A DNA stretch of 64,000 bases from Pantoea sp. At-9b (GCF_000175935.2 NC_014838.1:558001-622000); one strand, 5' to 3'. Positions 25,981-35,327 are shown, numbered from the stretch's first letter. Notes: generated by a model from the letters alone, not told the origin. Translations and numbers: made by a program.

Positions 25981-27180
25981 TTAAACCAACACCGCGCAGG
26001 CACGGGCAATGCGTTGCCCTGCTTCGGTGACGCTGGCAATATCCGTGGCAATCGACAGCCGGAAATACGGCGACAGCCCGTAAGCACTGCCAGCCACCCC
26101 GGACACGCCGCTTTCCAGCAGGTAGTTCAGCACATCGTCTTCGCTTGCCAGCCGTTGGCCATCCGGGCGGCGTTTCCCCAGCAGACCAGCACAACGGCAG
26201 AAAATAAAGAACGCCCCTTCCGGGTTGAGCACTTCAATCCCTGGCACCTGGCTCAGCGTGGCCATGATGGCATCACGACGTTGTTGGTACGCTTGCCGTT
26301 GCGGCGGCAGAAAATCCAGTCCGCCGTTAAACGCGGCAACCGCGGCGGCCTGGCTGATGGCGCTGGCACCAGAGCTGTTTTGCGACTGCACTACCGTCAT
26401 GGCGCTGATCAATTTTTTCGGTCCGGCACCAAAGCCAATGCGCCAGCCGGTCATGGCATAGGTTTTCGACACGCCACCCACCAGCAAAATACGCGGCGCT
26501 AAATCCGGCGCAACCTGTAGCAGGCTAACGTGCTGACGACCATCAAACAGAATATGTTCATACAACTCATCCAGCATGATCAGCACATCGGGATGATCGC
26601 GTAGCACCGCCGCCAGCGCGGTTAACTCTTCCTTGCTATACACCATGCCCGAGGGGTTACCCGGATTGTTCAGCACCAGCCAACGCGTTTTGCTGTTGAT
26701 CGCCGCCGCCAATTGCTGGGGTTGCAGCTTGTACTGCTGCTCCAGCGGGCACGCCAGCAACACCGGCTCACCACCATTAAACCGCACGCTGTCCGGGAAG
26801 GTTGGCCAATAGGGCACCGGCACAATAACCTCATCGCCGTCGTTGAGCGTGGCAGCAAAGGCGTTGAAGATGACCTGCTTAGCACCGTTAGCAATGGCGA
26901 TCTGCTCCAGCTCATACTGCAACTGATTTTCTCGCGCCAGTTTTTGCTGTACCGCCTGGCGTAGCGGCGTGGTGCCGGGTGTCGGTGTATACCGCGTTTC
27001 ACCCGCTTCCATCGCCACCACGGCGGCCTGCCGGATATGTGCTGGCGTGTCGAAATCGGGTTCCCCGGTGGTGAGGTCGAGAATATCCACGCCCTGCTCT
27101 TTGAGCTGGCGCGTCAACTGACGCGCCGCCGCATTGGCGGAGAGAGACACGGATTGCACACGCTTTGATAAGGTGACCAT
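25981..27180 (-). CDS. Class I/II PLP-dependent aminotransferase
   Basis: A 399-residue fold type I aminotransferase of the aspartate aminotransferase Ib group. GEPDFDTP (39-46), NNPGNPSG (171-178), Asp204 in LDELYEHI, the PLP lysine Lys239 in GVSKTYAMTGWRIG, and a C-terminal FRLSIA arginine are visible. The ATG at 27180 is chosen because GGAG lies 8 bases before it and the family begins there. It is the last gene of a leftward operon with an alcohol dehydrogenase and an NtaA-type monooxygenase (16-base gap). It may use the amino or keto acid set free by the monooxygenase route. The substrate is unproven. Confidence 0.92.
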   Translation of the reverse strand: MVTLSKRVQSVSLSANAAARQLTRQLKEQGVDILDLTTGEPDFDTPAHIRQAAVVAMEAGETRYTPTPGTTPLRQAVQQKLARENQLQYELEQIAIANGAKQVIFNAFAATLNDGDEVIVPVPYWPTFPDSVRFNGGEPVLLACPLEQQYKLQPQQLAAAINSKTRWLVLNNPGNPSGMVYSKEELTALAAVLRDHPDVLIMLDELYEHILFDGRQHVSLLQVAPDLAPRILLVGGVSKTYAMTGWRIGFGAGPKKLISAMTVVQSQNSSGASAISQAAAVAAFNGGLDFLPPQRQAYQQRRDAIMATLSQVPGIEVLNPEGAFFIFCRCAGLLGKRRPDGQRLASEDDVLNYLLESGVSGVAGSAYGLSPYFRLSIATDIASVTEAGQRIARACAVLV

Positions 27181-27196
27181 GCTGTTGCTCCAGTGA

Positions 27197-28498
27197 TTAC
27201 ACCACGGGCAAGCCGAGGTTTTCGCGCAGGGTGGCAAATTCATATTCATCGCGGAACAGGCCGCGACGACGCAATTCCGGGATCACCTGTTCGACGAACA
27301 GGTCCAGTTGCTCTGGCATAATGGCAGGCATGATGTTGAAGCCATCCGCGCCACCCTGCTCCAGCCACAGCTGGAAATCATCGGCGATATCTTCGGCTGT
27401 GCCGACAATCACCCGGTGTCCACGCGATCCGGCAGCTACCGCAGCCAGTTCACGCAGCGTCAGGTTTTCGCGTTTCGCCATATCGGTCATCAGCTTCACG
27501 CGACTCTGGTTGCCTTCACCCAGCGGCACTTCCGGCACCGGACCATCCAGCGGATACTGGCTCAGATCCATGCTGAAACGCAGCGAAAGCTGACGCAGGC
27601 CGTTGTCGATATCCACCAGGGTATTCAGCTCTTTCCACAGCGCTTTCGCTTCTTCGCGTGTGTGGCCGACAATCGGCATCACGCCAGGCATGATCACCAC
27701 ATGGTCCGGGTTGCGGCCAGCAGCAATCACCTGATCTTTCTGCGAACGGTAGAAAGCCTGCGCTTCTTCGAGGCTGGCCGCCGCGGTAAAGATCACTTCA
27801 GCGGTTTCCGCCGCCAGCTTCTGACCATCGGCTGAGGAACCGGCTTCGATAATCACCGGACGCCCCTGCGGCGAGCGGGTGATGTTCAGCGGACCTTGCA
27901 CCTGGAAATGCTCACCTTCGTGATTGATCGGCTGGATTTTGTCATCGATAAAATACTGGCCGGTGGCTTTATTCGGTTGTACCGCATCCTTTTCCCAGCC
28001 TTCCCATAACTTATAAGTCACTTCGAGGAATTCACGCGCCCGGGCATAACGCTCGGCGTGGTTCGGCATATCGTTGCGGCTAAAGTTACGCGCCACATCG
28101 GTCGAGAACGACGTCACCACGTTCCACGCTGCACGGCCACGGCTGATGTGATCCAGCGAGGAGAAGCTGCGCGCCATGGTAAAGGGATCGCTAAAGGTGG
28201 TTGACGCCGTCGCCGCCAGGCCGATGCGTTTGGTGTTGACCGCGAGGGCCGACAGCATGGTCAGCGGTTCGAGACGTGCCATGGTAGAAGGCAGACGGTA
28301 CATGCTGGTCGCTAACGCATCGCCGACAAAAAACAGGTCAAATTTGCCTGCTTCGGCTTTTTTCGCGATGGTGATCAGCCAGTCGATATCGGTTGGATCG
28401 CCGAGTTGCTGCGTCAGACGCCAGCCGCTGACGTGTTGTCCAACCGGTTGTACAAAAAGGCCGAGTCGCAGGCGACGTGAAGATGTTGCGCTGTCCAT
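27197..28498 (-). CDS. NtaA/SnaA/DszA-type FMN monooxygenase, YxeK-like
   Basis: A 433-residue two-component flavin monooxygenase. Family blocks are LRLGLFVQPVGQHVSGWR, TFSDPFTMARSFSSLDHISR with RAAWNVVTS, and VQGPLNITRSPQGRPVIIEAG. Start ATG 28498 has AGGA 8 bases before it. It groups with the aminotransferase and dehydrogenase on its strand, and lies across a divergent promoter from a GNAT, M20 and MmgE/PrpD operon. Together with the nearby amino-acid importer this is the gene set of B. subtilis yxeKLMNOPQ, where YxeK oxygenates N-acetyl-S-(2-succino)cysteine. A similar S-substituted cysteine is the best guess here. Confidence 0.9.
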   Translation of the reverse strand: MDSATSSRRLRLGLFVQPVGQHVSGWRLTQQLGDPTDIDWLITIAKKAEAGKFDLFFVGDALATSMYRLPSTMARLEPLTMLSALAVNTKRIGLAATASTTFSDPFTMARSFSSLDHISRGRAAWNVVTSFSTDVARNFSRNDMPNHAERYARAREFLEVTYKLWEGWEKDAVQPNKATGQYFIDDKIQPINHEGEHFQVQGPLNITRSPQGRPVIIEAGSSADGQKLAAETAEVIFTAAASLEEAQAFYRSQKDQVIAAGRNPDHVVIMPGVMPIVGHTREEAKALWKELNTLVDIDNGLRQLSLRFSMDLSQYPLDGPVPEVPLGEGNQSRVKLMTDMAKRENLTLRELAAVAAGSRGHRVIVGTAEDIADDFQLWLEQGGADGFNIMPAIMPEQLDLFVEQVIPELRRRGLFRDEYEFATLRENLGLPVV

Positions 28499-28547
28499 AA
28501 AAAATGTCCTGGTCTGTAAATGTGACAATGTGCGCCGCAGCGCACGC

Positions 28548-29618
28548 TTAAAATGCGTTATCGGTTGCCAGTAGCGCCTGTTCCAGCGTCTCCGCGGACA
28601 CGGTAAACGGCAGGCGCTCGGCACTGGCGGCCGGGAATTTAATTTGCTGCGCGATGGCACGTATACGCCCGGCGCGGTCGCCGCTCAGCGGTGCCAGGGT
28701 CAACGGCATATCGTATTGACGCAGCAAAGCCAGCAGTTCGGCATCCGGTACACCATCATGTTCGATTAATGACTGCACCAGCAGGCTATAGCCGACTTTT
28801 TCGCCGTGCAGCCAATGATGCAGTTCCGGCTGATGGGTCAGGCGATTATGAATCGCATGGGCAAAACCCGGTGTGGGCAGTACGTCACGCACGCTGTTCG
28901 CCAGCCCGGCCAGCACGATATTGGCATCAATCACTTTCACCAACGCCGGTGTGACACGCTGTTGCTGGTTGGCAGCCACCGCCTCAGCCCCCCACTGACG
29001 ATAGGTATCCAGCGCACGTAATGCCGTCATGACCTTGAGATCGAGCGCCAGGTCATCCGGGTTGTGACGTTGATAAGGGCGAAATTCGTAGTATTTTGCC
29101 AGCGCATCAACAATCCCCGCCTTCAGGTAACGCACGTCGCTGCGCGCGATCACTTCGCTATCGACCAACACCAGTTCCGGCATTTTGCTCAGTGGCTGGC
29201 TGCGCACATGCCCACCTTCTGGGGTGTAGATAATGGCGACGGGCGACCACGCCGCGCAGGTCGCGGCAAGGGTAGCAAAATTAATCACCGTTAAATCCGG
29301 CAACTGGCTGCCCACGACTTTAGCGGCATCGAGCACGCGTCCACCACCAATCGCCAACAACAGTTCTGCGCCCTGCTGTTCGGTGTTGTGTTTGAGGGTA
29401 GCAATGGCGTCATCGGTGCATTCACCGGTTAAATACTCCAACTGCCAACCGATGCCATTGGCCTCAAGACTTGTGGTTAATTCTGGATTAACCGCCTGCC
29501 AGGCGTGGGGAGAAGTGAAGATGCGGATATGCGTGGCGTAAGGTTTAATAAACTCACCAGCGCGTGCACGCAGGCCCGCCTCATGCGCATAGGCGCGCGG
29601 AGATTTAATCGCTAACAC
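28548..29618 (-). CDS. Iron-containing alcohol dehydrogenase family protein (GldA/HcxA-like)
   Basis: A 356-residue group III (iron/zinc) alcohol dehydrogenase. IGGGRVLDAAK (90-100) binds NAD(P), and Asp171, His254 and His271 are at the metal-ligand positions (GIVDALAKYYE, GFAHAIHN, LHGEKVGYS). The sequence looks closest to HcxA/YbdH, which reduces 2-oxo acids, rather than to true glycerol dehydrogenase. The start is a GTG at 29618 with AGGG 8 bases upstream. It is the first gene of the leftward operon with the YxeK-like monooxygenase and aminotransferase. It may interconvert a 2-oxo and 2-hydroxy acid formed from the cleaved side chain. Confidence 0.85.
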   Translation of the reverse strand: MLAIKSPRAYAHEAGLRARAGEFIKPYATHIRIFTSPHAWQAVNPELTTSLEANGIGWQLEYLTGECTDDAIATLKHNTEQQGAELLLAIGGGRVLDAAKVVGSQLPDLTVINFATLAATCAAWSPVAIIYTPEGGHVRSQPLSKMPELVLVDSEVIARSDVRYLKAGIVDALAKYYEFRPYQRHNPDDLALDLKVMTALRALDTYRQWGAEAVAANQQQRVTPALVKVIDANIVLAGLANSVRDVLPTPGFAHAIHNRLTHQPELHHWLHGEKVGYSLLVQSLIEHDGVPDAELLALLRQYDMPLTLAPLSGDRAGRIRAIAQQIKFPAASAERLPFTVSAETLEQALLATDNAF

Positions 29619-29642
29619 GGCGTTACCCTGATAAAAAGAAAG

Positions 29643-29697
29643 GCTATAACGAATAAAATTGAGTTTTTACAGAGAGTTAATGCGAATTTGTTATAGC
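29643..29697. promoter_or_regulatory. Inverted repeat in the divergent promoter region
   Basis: GCTATAAC (29643-29650) and GTTATAGC (29690-29697) are perfect inverted copies, 39 bases apart, between the dehydrogenase operon and the GNAT operon. The AT-rich, spaced dyad could be a regulator site controlling both operons. No regulator gene is adjacent. Confidence 0.3.
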
Positions 29698-29854
29698 GCT
29701 GTAGGTTTTCTGCATACTACGGTAAATAAGGATTTAAGCAATAAAAAAGCGGTGATTTCATTTTCACAAATATGCATTAGCTTAGTTATTTTTTAGATAT
29801 AGCGCGCATAGCCTTTGCTGTTAATCTCAATACCCTTAACGCGTACCTTATTAT

Positions 29855-29876
29855 CCGCCAGCATGGCGGTTTTTTT
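29855..29876 (+). terminator. Intrinsic terminator inside the GNAT operon leader (attenuator candidate)
   Basis: CCGCCA (29855-29860), loop GCA, TGGCGG (29864-29869), then seven T (29870-29876). It sits only 11 bases before the ATG of the GNAT gene at 29888, so transcripts from any upstream promoter must pass it. The leftward operon starts at 29618 and runs the other way, so this is not its terminator. Confidence 0.75.
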
Positions 29877-29887
29877 CGGGGAATACT

Positions 29888-30433
29888 ATGCAACTCGATT
29901 TTCGCCAGGTCAGAGAAGACGAAGTTGAAACCTACCAGGCGCTGATGCATGCCGCGTATGCGCCCACCAAAGCGCTCGGAATTAAATTTGATGCCGCCAG
30001 CGCCGATCGGGAAAAAACGCTGCGTCATCTGCAAAGCCATGGCGTGTACGGACTCTACGCTGGCGGGGAAATGGTGGCTTCCATCACCCTCCGCTACCCG
30101 TGGGGACCATTGCCCGGCCCGTTTGGTTTACCACACATTGGCTGGTTTGGTGCACATCCTGACTATCCTGGCCACCACTATGGTCGCAAGATTCAGGACT
30201 GGCTGGAGCAGGAAATCATCATCGGCCAGTTACGCGCGCCCGCCGTGTCGCTGGGTACGGCCATCAGCCATCCATGGCTGAAGGAAATGTACCTGAAGCG
30301 TGGCTTTCAGCCGATGCATACCACCGACCTGGGTAAAGGTCATATCACGCTATATATGAAGAAAGTGCTGGATGAAAGCGCACATGATGCCTGGCTAACG
30401 CGTCAGGCAGCACAACAAGGGAACAAGGCATGA
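29888..30433 (+). CDS. GNAT family N-acetyltransferase, YxeL-like position
   Basis: A 181-residue GNAT protein. It begins MQLDFRQVREDEVETYQALM; the central HIGWFGAHPDYPGHHYGRKI stands where motif A would be, with YGRKI in place of the common RGxG(I/L/V) ending, and YLKRGFQPMHTTDLGKGH follows. It overlaps the M20 gene by four bases (ATGA). In the yxe model it would acetylate the S-substituted cysteine before oxygenation. The substrate is inferred only from context. An intrinsic terminator lies 11 bases before the start, suggesting attenuation of the operon. Confidence 0.8.
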   Translation: MQLDFRQVREDEVETYQALMHAAYAPTKALGIKFDAASADREKTLRHLQSHGVYGLYAGGEMVASITLRYPWGPLPGPFGLPHIGWFGAHPDYPGHHYGRKIQDWLEQEIIIGQLRAPAVSLGTAISHPWLKEMYLKRGFQPMHTTDLGKGHITLYMKKVLDESAHDAWLTRQAAQQGNKA

Positions 30434-31584
30434 GTACCATTGATGACACCGCGCTGGGAGACTATCTCGTCGCTTTCCGCCATGAGTTGCACCGGTTTCC
30501 CGAACTTTCAAACCAGGAATTCGAAACCACTGCCCGTCTGCGTCAGCAACTGGAACAGCACCACATCCGTATCCTTGATCTGCCACTGAAAACCGGCCTG
30601 GTGGCCGAAATCGGGCCACCGCAGGGGCCGCTGATCGTGCTGCGCTCGGATATCGATGCGTTGCCGATTGAAGAGCAATCGGACGTCAGCTTTCGCTCTG
30701 AACGTCCTGGCGTGATGCACGCCTGCGGGCACGATTTCCACAGTTCAGCCGCGCTGGGGGCAGCCATTCTGCTCAAACAGCAGGAAGCCACCCTGCCTGG
30801 TCGGGTACGGATTCTGTTCCAGGCGGCGGAAGAGACGGGCCAGGGTGCACCGGACGTGATCGCGACCGGCGCTTTGCAGGATGCGGTGACCATTTTCGGC
30901 ATCCATAACGATCCTTCGCTGCCAGCAGGTGTGATCGGCAGCAAAGCCGGGCCACTGACGGCGGCCGTGGACCGTTTTGCGATCACCATTACCGGTACCG
31001 GCAGTCATGCTGCCAAACCGCATGAGGGTAACGATCCGATTATCGTCGCCGGGCAGATCATCTCAGCAGCACAGACGCTGATCAGCCGCAATGCGCCCTC
31101 GGCAGATAACGCCGTAGTGTCGATTACTCAGGTACACAGCGGCAGCACCTGGAACGTCATTCCTGACAGCGCCTGGCTGGAAGGAACGGTGCGTTCGTTC
31201 TCGCAAAATACCCGTGAACGCCTGGAACAACGCTTCCGCGACATCGTACAGGGTATCGGTGCCGCCTTTGGCGTGGTGGTGGAATTTAACTGGCAAGCCG
31301 GACCGCCGTCGGTGGTTAACGATGCGTACTGGGCCGATTTTGCTTTACAGCAAGCCAGCGCCAGCGGTTTTGAAGCCCGCGTGGTGGAAGCCAGCCCGAT
31401 TGGCGAAGACTTTGCGTTCTACCAACAGCAATTGCCAGGCGCGTTTATGATGATTGGCACCGGTGAACCGTATGCGCTGCATCACCCGGCGTTTCGTATC
31501 AATGATGAGGTATTGCTGCCCACGTCACGTTATCTGGCTCATCTCGCCCTGGCCGCATTGAACAGCCTGGAGTCGCGGTCATGA
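30430..31584 (+). CDS. M20D amidohydrolase, third copy (YxeP-like)
   Basis: A 384-residue M20D metallo-amidohydrolase. Motifs are RSDIDALP, HACGHDFH (97-104), AAEET and a late GEDFAFYQQQLPG. Unlike the other two copies, the late block lacks one Gly (SPIGEDFAF). It overlaps the GNAT upstream and the MmgE/PrpD gene downstream by ATGA each, so the three are translated as a unit. B. subtilis YxeP deacetylates N-acetylcysteine released from N-acetyl-S-(2-succino)cysteine; the same step is inferred. Confidence 0.92.
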   Translation: MSTIDDTALGDYLVAFRHELHRFPELSNQEFETTARLRQQLEQHHIRILDLPLKTGLVAEIGPPQGPLIVLRSDIDALPIEEQSDVSFRSERPGVMHACGHDFHSSAALGAAILLKQQEATLPGRVRILFQAAEETGQGAPDVIATGALQDAVTIFGIHNDPSLPAGVIGSKAGPLTAAVDRFAITITGTGSHAAKPHEGNDPIIVAGQIISAAQTLISRNAPSADNAVVSITQVHSGSTWNVIPDSAWLEGTVRSFSQNTRERLEQRFRDIVQGIGAAFGVVVEFNWQAGPPSVVNDAYWADFALQQASASGFEARVVEASPIGEDFAFYQQQLPGAFMMIGTGEPYALHHPAFRINDEVLLPTSRYLAHLALAALNSLESRS

Positions 31585-32900
31585 CTGTGACAACCGCACT
31601 GGCCGAACAGATTGTTCACAGCCAGCCCAATCAACAAGCGCAAACCAAAGCACGTGAAGGCATTTGTGATTTCCTCGCGGTGAGCTGGCCGGTGTTACGC
31701 GGCCAGGTCCCGGACAGCGGTTTACCGGCGCTGCGTAGCGTATACCGCGATGGCAGCATCCGTTCCCAGGCTTTACTGCTGGGTTATGCCGGTCATGCGC
31801 TGGATTATGATGATTTTCACGCCGATTTTCGTGGTCACCCCAGCGTGGTGATCCTGCCCGCGCTGTTTGCCTGGTATCAGCAGCAGCCACAGGCAACGCC
31901 TGAGCAGTTCCTCGATGCCTATGTCATCGGTGTGGAAGCCGCAGGCCGACTCGGACTGGCCGCCAGTCAGCAGCATTACGCCTTGGGATATCACAACACC
32001 GCCACGCTCGGCACCATTGCCGCCGCCGCCGCGCTGGCACGTTTTCTGCGTTTGGATGTTACGGCAACCGCGACGTTATTGGGCATCGCCACGACGCAGG
32101 CGAGCGGTTTACGCGCGCAGTTTGGTTCAGCCATCAAACCGTTGCACGCCGGTTTTGCGGCGGAAAAGGCGGTGGCCGCCGCGCAGCTCACCCTGGCGGG
32201 CATTGATGGCAAACAACAAGGTGTGATTGAGGCCTTCCTCGCGGCCAGCAGCAACGGTCAGGCACAACCGGAAAAGTTGGTGGCCAACTGGGGTACGCCG
32301 TGGCGTATCAACGCTCCGGGGCTGGAGTTCAAACCCTTTCCGACCTGCGCCGGCACCCACAGCGCCGCCGAAGCCGCACGTATACTGCGGCAGACATGGC
32401 TGGCAGGCGGGCAATCGCTTGCAGCATTGCTGGAGAGTATCGTCGAGATTACCGTCGCGTTTCCGCCGGGCGGTGACATTGCGGCGTCGGTTCAGGTGCC
32501 AGGCAACGGTATTGAAGCACGCTTCAGCCTCGAATACGTTATCGCCGCGATGTTGATCTATGACGACCTGCGTTTACAGGATTTTGCCGAGGGTGACCTT
32601 AACCATGAAGTGATGCCGTTGGCGGCAAAAGTACGGCGCACGCCAGACGCCTCCGCCCCGCCTGATGCCATCAATCCGGCGTTGCGCTTTCATGAAGTGA
32701 CATTGTCACTTAAAGACGGTACACAACTGCGTCAACGTCGTACTCGTCAGGAATCGTTGGCCGATGCGGTGGATGTGGCGGGTAAACTCCGCCTGGCGCT
32801 GGGGCAGGAATCAGCGGAGTGCCAAACATTGCTCTGGCAAAGTAGTGAGTTAAAAACGTCAGCAGATTTGCAGGTATTGGCAGACTTATTGCGGGTATAG
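31581..32900 (+). CDS. MmgE/PrpD family protein (YxeQ-like)
   Basis: A 439-residue member of the MmgE/PrpD family (2-methylcitrate dehydratase fold). Blocks include GYAGHALDYDDFHADFRGHPSVVILPAL (about 67-94), the alanine-rich TLGTIAAAAALARFL, GSAIKPLHAGFAAEKAV and FKPFPTCAGTHSA. It overlaps the M20 gene by four bases. B. subtilis YxeQ occupies the same place in the yxe operon, where its role is unclear. A dehydratase or racemase acting on a dicarboxylate-type side chain would fit, but that is inference. Confidence 0.9.
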   Translation: MTVTTALAEQIVHSQPNQQAQTKAREGICDFLAVSWPVLRGQVPDSGLPALRSVYRDGSIRSQALLLGYAGHALDYDDFHADFRGHPSVVILPALFAWYQQQPQATPEQFLDAYVIGVEAAGRLGLAASQQHYALGYHNTATLGTIAAAAALARFLRLDVTATATLLGIATTQASGLRAQFGSAIKPLHAGFAAEKAVAAAQLTLAGIDGKQQGVIEAFLAASSNGQAQPEKLVANWGTPWRINAPGLEFKPFPTCAGTHSAAEAARILRQTWLAGGQSLAALLESIVEITVAFPPGGDIAASVQVPGNGIEARFSLEYVIAAMLIYDDLRLQDFAEGDLNHEVMPLAAKVRRTPDASAPPDAINPALRFHEVTLSLKDGTQLRQRRTRQESLADAVDVAGKLRLALGQESAECQTLLWQSSELKTSADLQVLADLLRV

Positions 32901-32920
32901 ATACATATCACGAAATAACA

Positions 32921-32981
32921 GCGCGATAAATCGCGCCGCTACGAGTTATGCAAATATTGTAGCGACGTGATTTATCACGTC
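32921..32981. repeat. Palindromic repeat copy 4, diverged pair
   Basis: Unit one ends GCGATAAATCGCGCCGCTAC (32923-32942, beginning GC at 32921). Unit two at 32959-32981 reads GTAGCGACGTGATTTATCAC followed by GTC. In unit two the arms ACGTGAT/ATCACGT differ from GCGCGAT/ATCGCGC by paired changes that keep the hairpin intact. It lies between the convergent MmgE/PrpD and BisC-like genes. Confidence 0.8.
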
Positions 32982-32997
32982 TGTCGGCCGGGATGGT

Positions 32998-35286
32998 TTA
33001 GCAAGGCGGAATAAACGCCTGTACCGGCGTTAACGCGCCGACATACTTCCTGATCTGCACCACGGTAATTTGCCCGCTACAGCCCTGGGTTAATGACGAG
33101 GTGCCAATATCCAGCGTCAACACGTTGGGATTACCATGACGGCACAACGGCCTCGCAGCCGTGGGATCAACCGGATCGTACCAGGCACCGGTTGGAAGCT
33201 GGACCACACCCGGCATGATGGTGTCGGTGATGCGCGCACTGGCCAGCACATGTCCCCGCTGATTGTATAACTCGATAATGTCACCCTCGGCGATGGCTAA
33301 TCGCGCCGCATCTTGCGGGTTCAGGCTGCAAACCTCTCGGCCATCACGTTTCCCGCTCAGGCTGTAATCACCAAAATCCAGTTGGCTATGCAGACGTGTG
33401 GCGGGTTGATTAGCGATCAGCCAAAACGGATGCTCATCGTTCGGTTGCTGCTGCGGGGCGCGCCATACCGGATGCCCTGGACAGTTTTCATAGGCAAAAC
33501 TGGCGATGGTGGCCGAATAGATTTCGATTTTTCCACTGGGCGTCGGTAACGGTGACGCATCAGGATCGGTGCGAAAGGCGTTCATCATCCGTCCGCCGTC
33601 CTTCAATTGCGGCAGCTCCAGTACGCCCTGTTGCCAGAACTGGTCAAACGCCGGGATCGTGACCTCGTGGGCCGCAAGTTTCTCCTGCAACTGCTGGTAA
33701 TGATGCTGCAACCAGCCGCGTGTATCGCGTCCTTCGGTAAACGCCTCTTCCCGGCCTAACCTGCGGGCCAGTTCGCTGAAGATCACGTAATCATCTTTCG
33801 CTTCAGCCCAGGGTTGTGCCACCGGCTGCATGGCGAACAGATGACGATCGGTTGGCGCACCGCCAATATCTTCGCGTTCCAGCGTCATGGTGGCGGGCAA
33901 CACGATGTCGGCGTGTTTGGCACTGGCCGTCCAGGCAATTTCATGCACGATCAGCGTGTCCAACTGGCAAAAAGCCTGGCGCAAGCGGGCCAGATCCTGA
34001 TGATGGTGGAACGGATTGCCGCCTGCCCAGTAGGCCAGGCGGATATGCGGATAGGTCAGACGCCGGCCATTGTAGTCAAACTGCGTACCGGGGTTGAGCA
34101 GCATATCGGCGATGCGCGCCACCGGAATCAGGCGGTCGATGCCATTCTTGCCCTGTGGCAAGGCCGGGAAGCTGACCAGGTTGTGATGCTTGCCATAATG
34201 ACCAAGGGCTCCGAGCGCATAGGTGTACCCCCCGCCAGGCAAGCCAGGTTGTCCCAGCGCCGCCGCCAGCACCAAACCCAACCACACCGGCTGCTCACCA
34301 TGCTCGGCACGCTGTAAGGCATGTGCCACCGTCACCAATACGCGTTTGCCATGCAACCGGCGGGCAAACTGGCTGATGAAACGGGCATCGACACCACAAA
34401 TCGTCGCGGCCCAACGGGCATCACGTACCGTTCCATCCTCCTCGCCGCGAATATACGCCACCATCTGCGGCCAGCCGACGGTGTAACGGGCGAGAAAGGC
34501 TTCGTCAGTCAACCCTTCGTCAATCAACACCGATAACACGCCAAGGATAAACGCCGCGTCAGTTCCGGGACGCAGCGCCAGCCACTCACCCTGCGCTTCA
34601 TCCGGCAGGTCACTTTGCAACGGGCTGACGGAGATAAAGCGGGTGCCTCGCTGTGCAGCCTGCTGCATAAAGCCACGTTCGGTGTGTTCACTCAACCCAC
34701 CGCTGGCAACCTGCGAGTTCTTGAGCGCCAGACCGCCAAACGCCAGCACGATATCGCTATGCTGGGCAATTTCTTCCCAACTTACGCCGCGCCGGGCGAT
34801 CTCGTTCATGTCACCCACGATATGCGGCAATAATACTGACGCCGAGCCGGAGCTGTAGCTGTTAACCGAACGGACATAGCCACCCAGCGTGGTATTCAGA
34901 AAACGGTGTACCTGGCTTTGCGCATGATGGAAACGTCCCGCGCTGGACCAGCCATAAGAGCCGCCAAAAATCCCTTCCGGGCCATAGTTGTCACCAACAC
35001 GTTTTAATTCGTTGGTCACCAGGGTATAGGCTTCTTCCCAGCTGACGGCGACATACTCGTCGTTACCACGGCGTTGATCCGGTCCCGGCCCCTCTTCCAG
35101 CCAACCACGCCGCACCATCGGACGCGACACGCGCGCCGGATGGCTGAGCGCGCGGCGGAAATTTTGTAACAACGGGCTGGGATCGGGATCGCGGTGGAAG
35201 GGTTCAATGGTGAGGTGATCGCCCTGCTGTTGAGCATGAAAAGCCCCCCAGTGTGCGCTATGCATTACCGGTTTCTGCGTCATCAT
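32998..35286 (-). CDS. Molybdopterin oxidoreductase, BisC/TorZ-like
   Basis: A 762-residue molybdoenzyme of the DMSO reductase family, close in plan to biotin/methionine sulfoxide reductase BisC (777 residues in E. coli). SHPARVSRPMVRRGWLEEG, IFGGSYGWSSAG, SYSSGSA (where BisC has YSTGAA; the Ser is the molybdenum ligand), YWAGGNPFHHHQD and HADIVLPATMTLERED are visible. There is no Tat signal and no N-terminal Fe-S cysteine set, so it is cytoplasmic like BisC. It starts after the terminator of the amino-acid importer. It may reduce sulfoxides formed by the flavin monooxygenases of this region; that link is inference. Confidence 0.9.
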   Translation of the reverse strand: MMTQKPVMHSAHWGAFHAQQQGDHLTIEPFHRDPDPSPLLQNFRRALSHPARVSRPMVRRGWLEEGPGPDQRRGNDEYVAVSWEEAYTLVTNELKRVGDNYGPEGIFGGSYGWSSAGRFHHAQSQVHRFLNTTLGGYVRSVNSYSSGSASVLLPHIVGDMNEIARRGVSWEEIAQHSDIVLAFGGLALKNSQVASGGLSEHTERGFMQQAAQRGTRFISVSPLQSDLPDEAQGEWLALRPGTDAAFILGVLSVLIDEGLTDEAFLARYTVGWPQMVAYIRGEEDGTVRDARWAATICGVDARFISQFARRLHGKRVLVTVAHALQRAEHGEQPVWLGLVLAAALGQPGLPGGGYTYALGALGHYGKHHNLVSFPALPQGKNGIDRLIPVARIADMLLNPGTQFDYNGRRLTYPHIRLAYWAGGNPFHHHQDLARLRQAFCQLDTLIVHEIAWTASAKHADIVLPATMTLEREDIGGAPTDRHLFAMQPVAQPWAEAKDDYVIFSELARRLGREEAFTEGRDTRGWLQHHYQQLQEKLAAHEVTIPAFDQFWQQGVLELPQLKDGGRMMNAFRTDPDASPLPTPSGKIEIYSATIASFAYENCPGHPVWRAPQQQPNDEHPFWLIANQPATRLHSQLDFGDYSLSGKRDGREVCSLNPQDAARLAIAEGDIIELYNQRGHVLASARITDTIMPGVVQLPTGAWYDPVDPTAARPLCRHGNPNVLTLDIGTSSLTQGCSGQITVVQIRKYVGALTPVQAFIPPC

Positions 35287-35304
35287 TGTTCCTGGCTAAA
35301 AATG

Positions 35305-35327
35305 AAAAACGGTGCTTAAAGCACCGT
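35305..35327 (-). terminator. Terminator of the amino-acid importer operon
   Basis: Read on the minus strand, ACGGTGC and GCACCGT form a 7-base-pair stem around TTTAA, followed by TTTTT. The stop codon of the ATPase (TAA at 35316-35318) lies in the loop, so the stem uses the last codons of the gene. The BisC-like gene starts 19 bases further on. Confidence 0.8.

Noticed and set aside
33814..34317. Plus-strand open frames opposite the BisC-like gene
   Set aside because: They mirror a gene with well-conserved molybdopterin motifs and have no ribosome site or family features.
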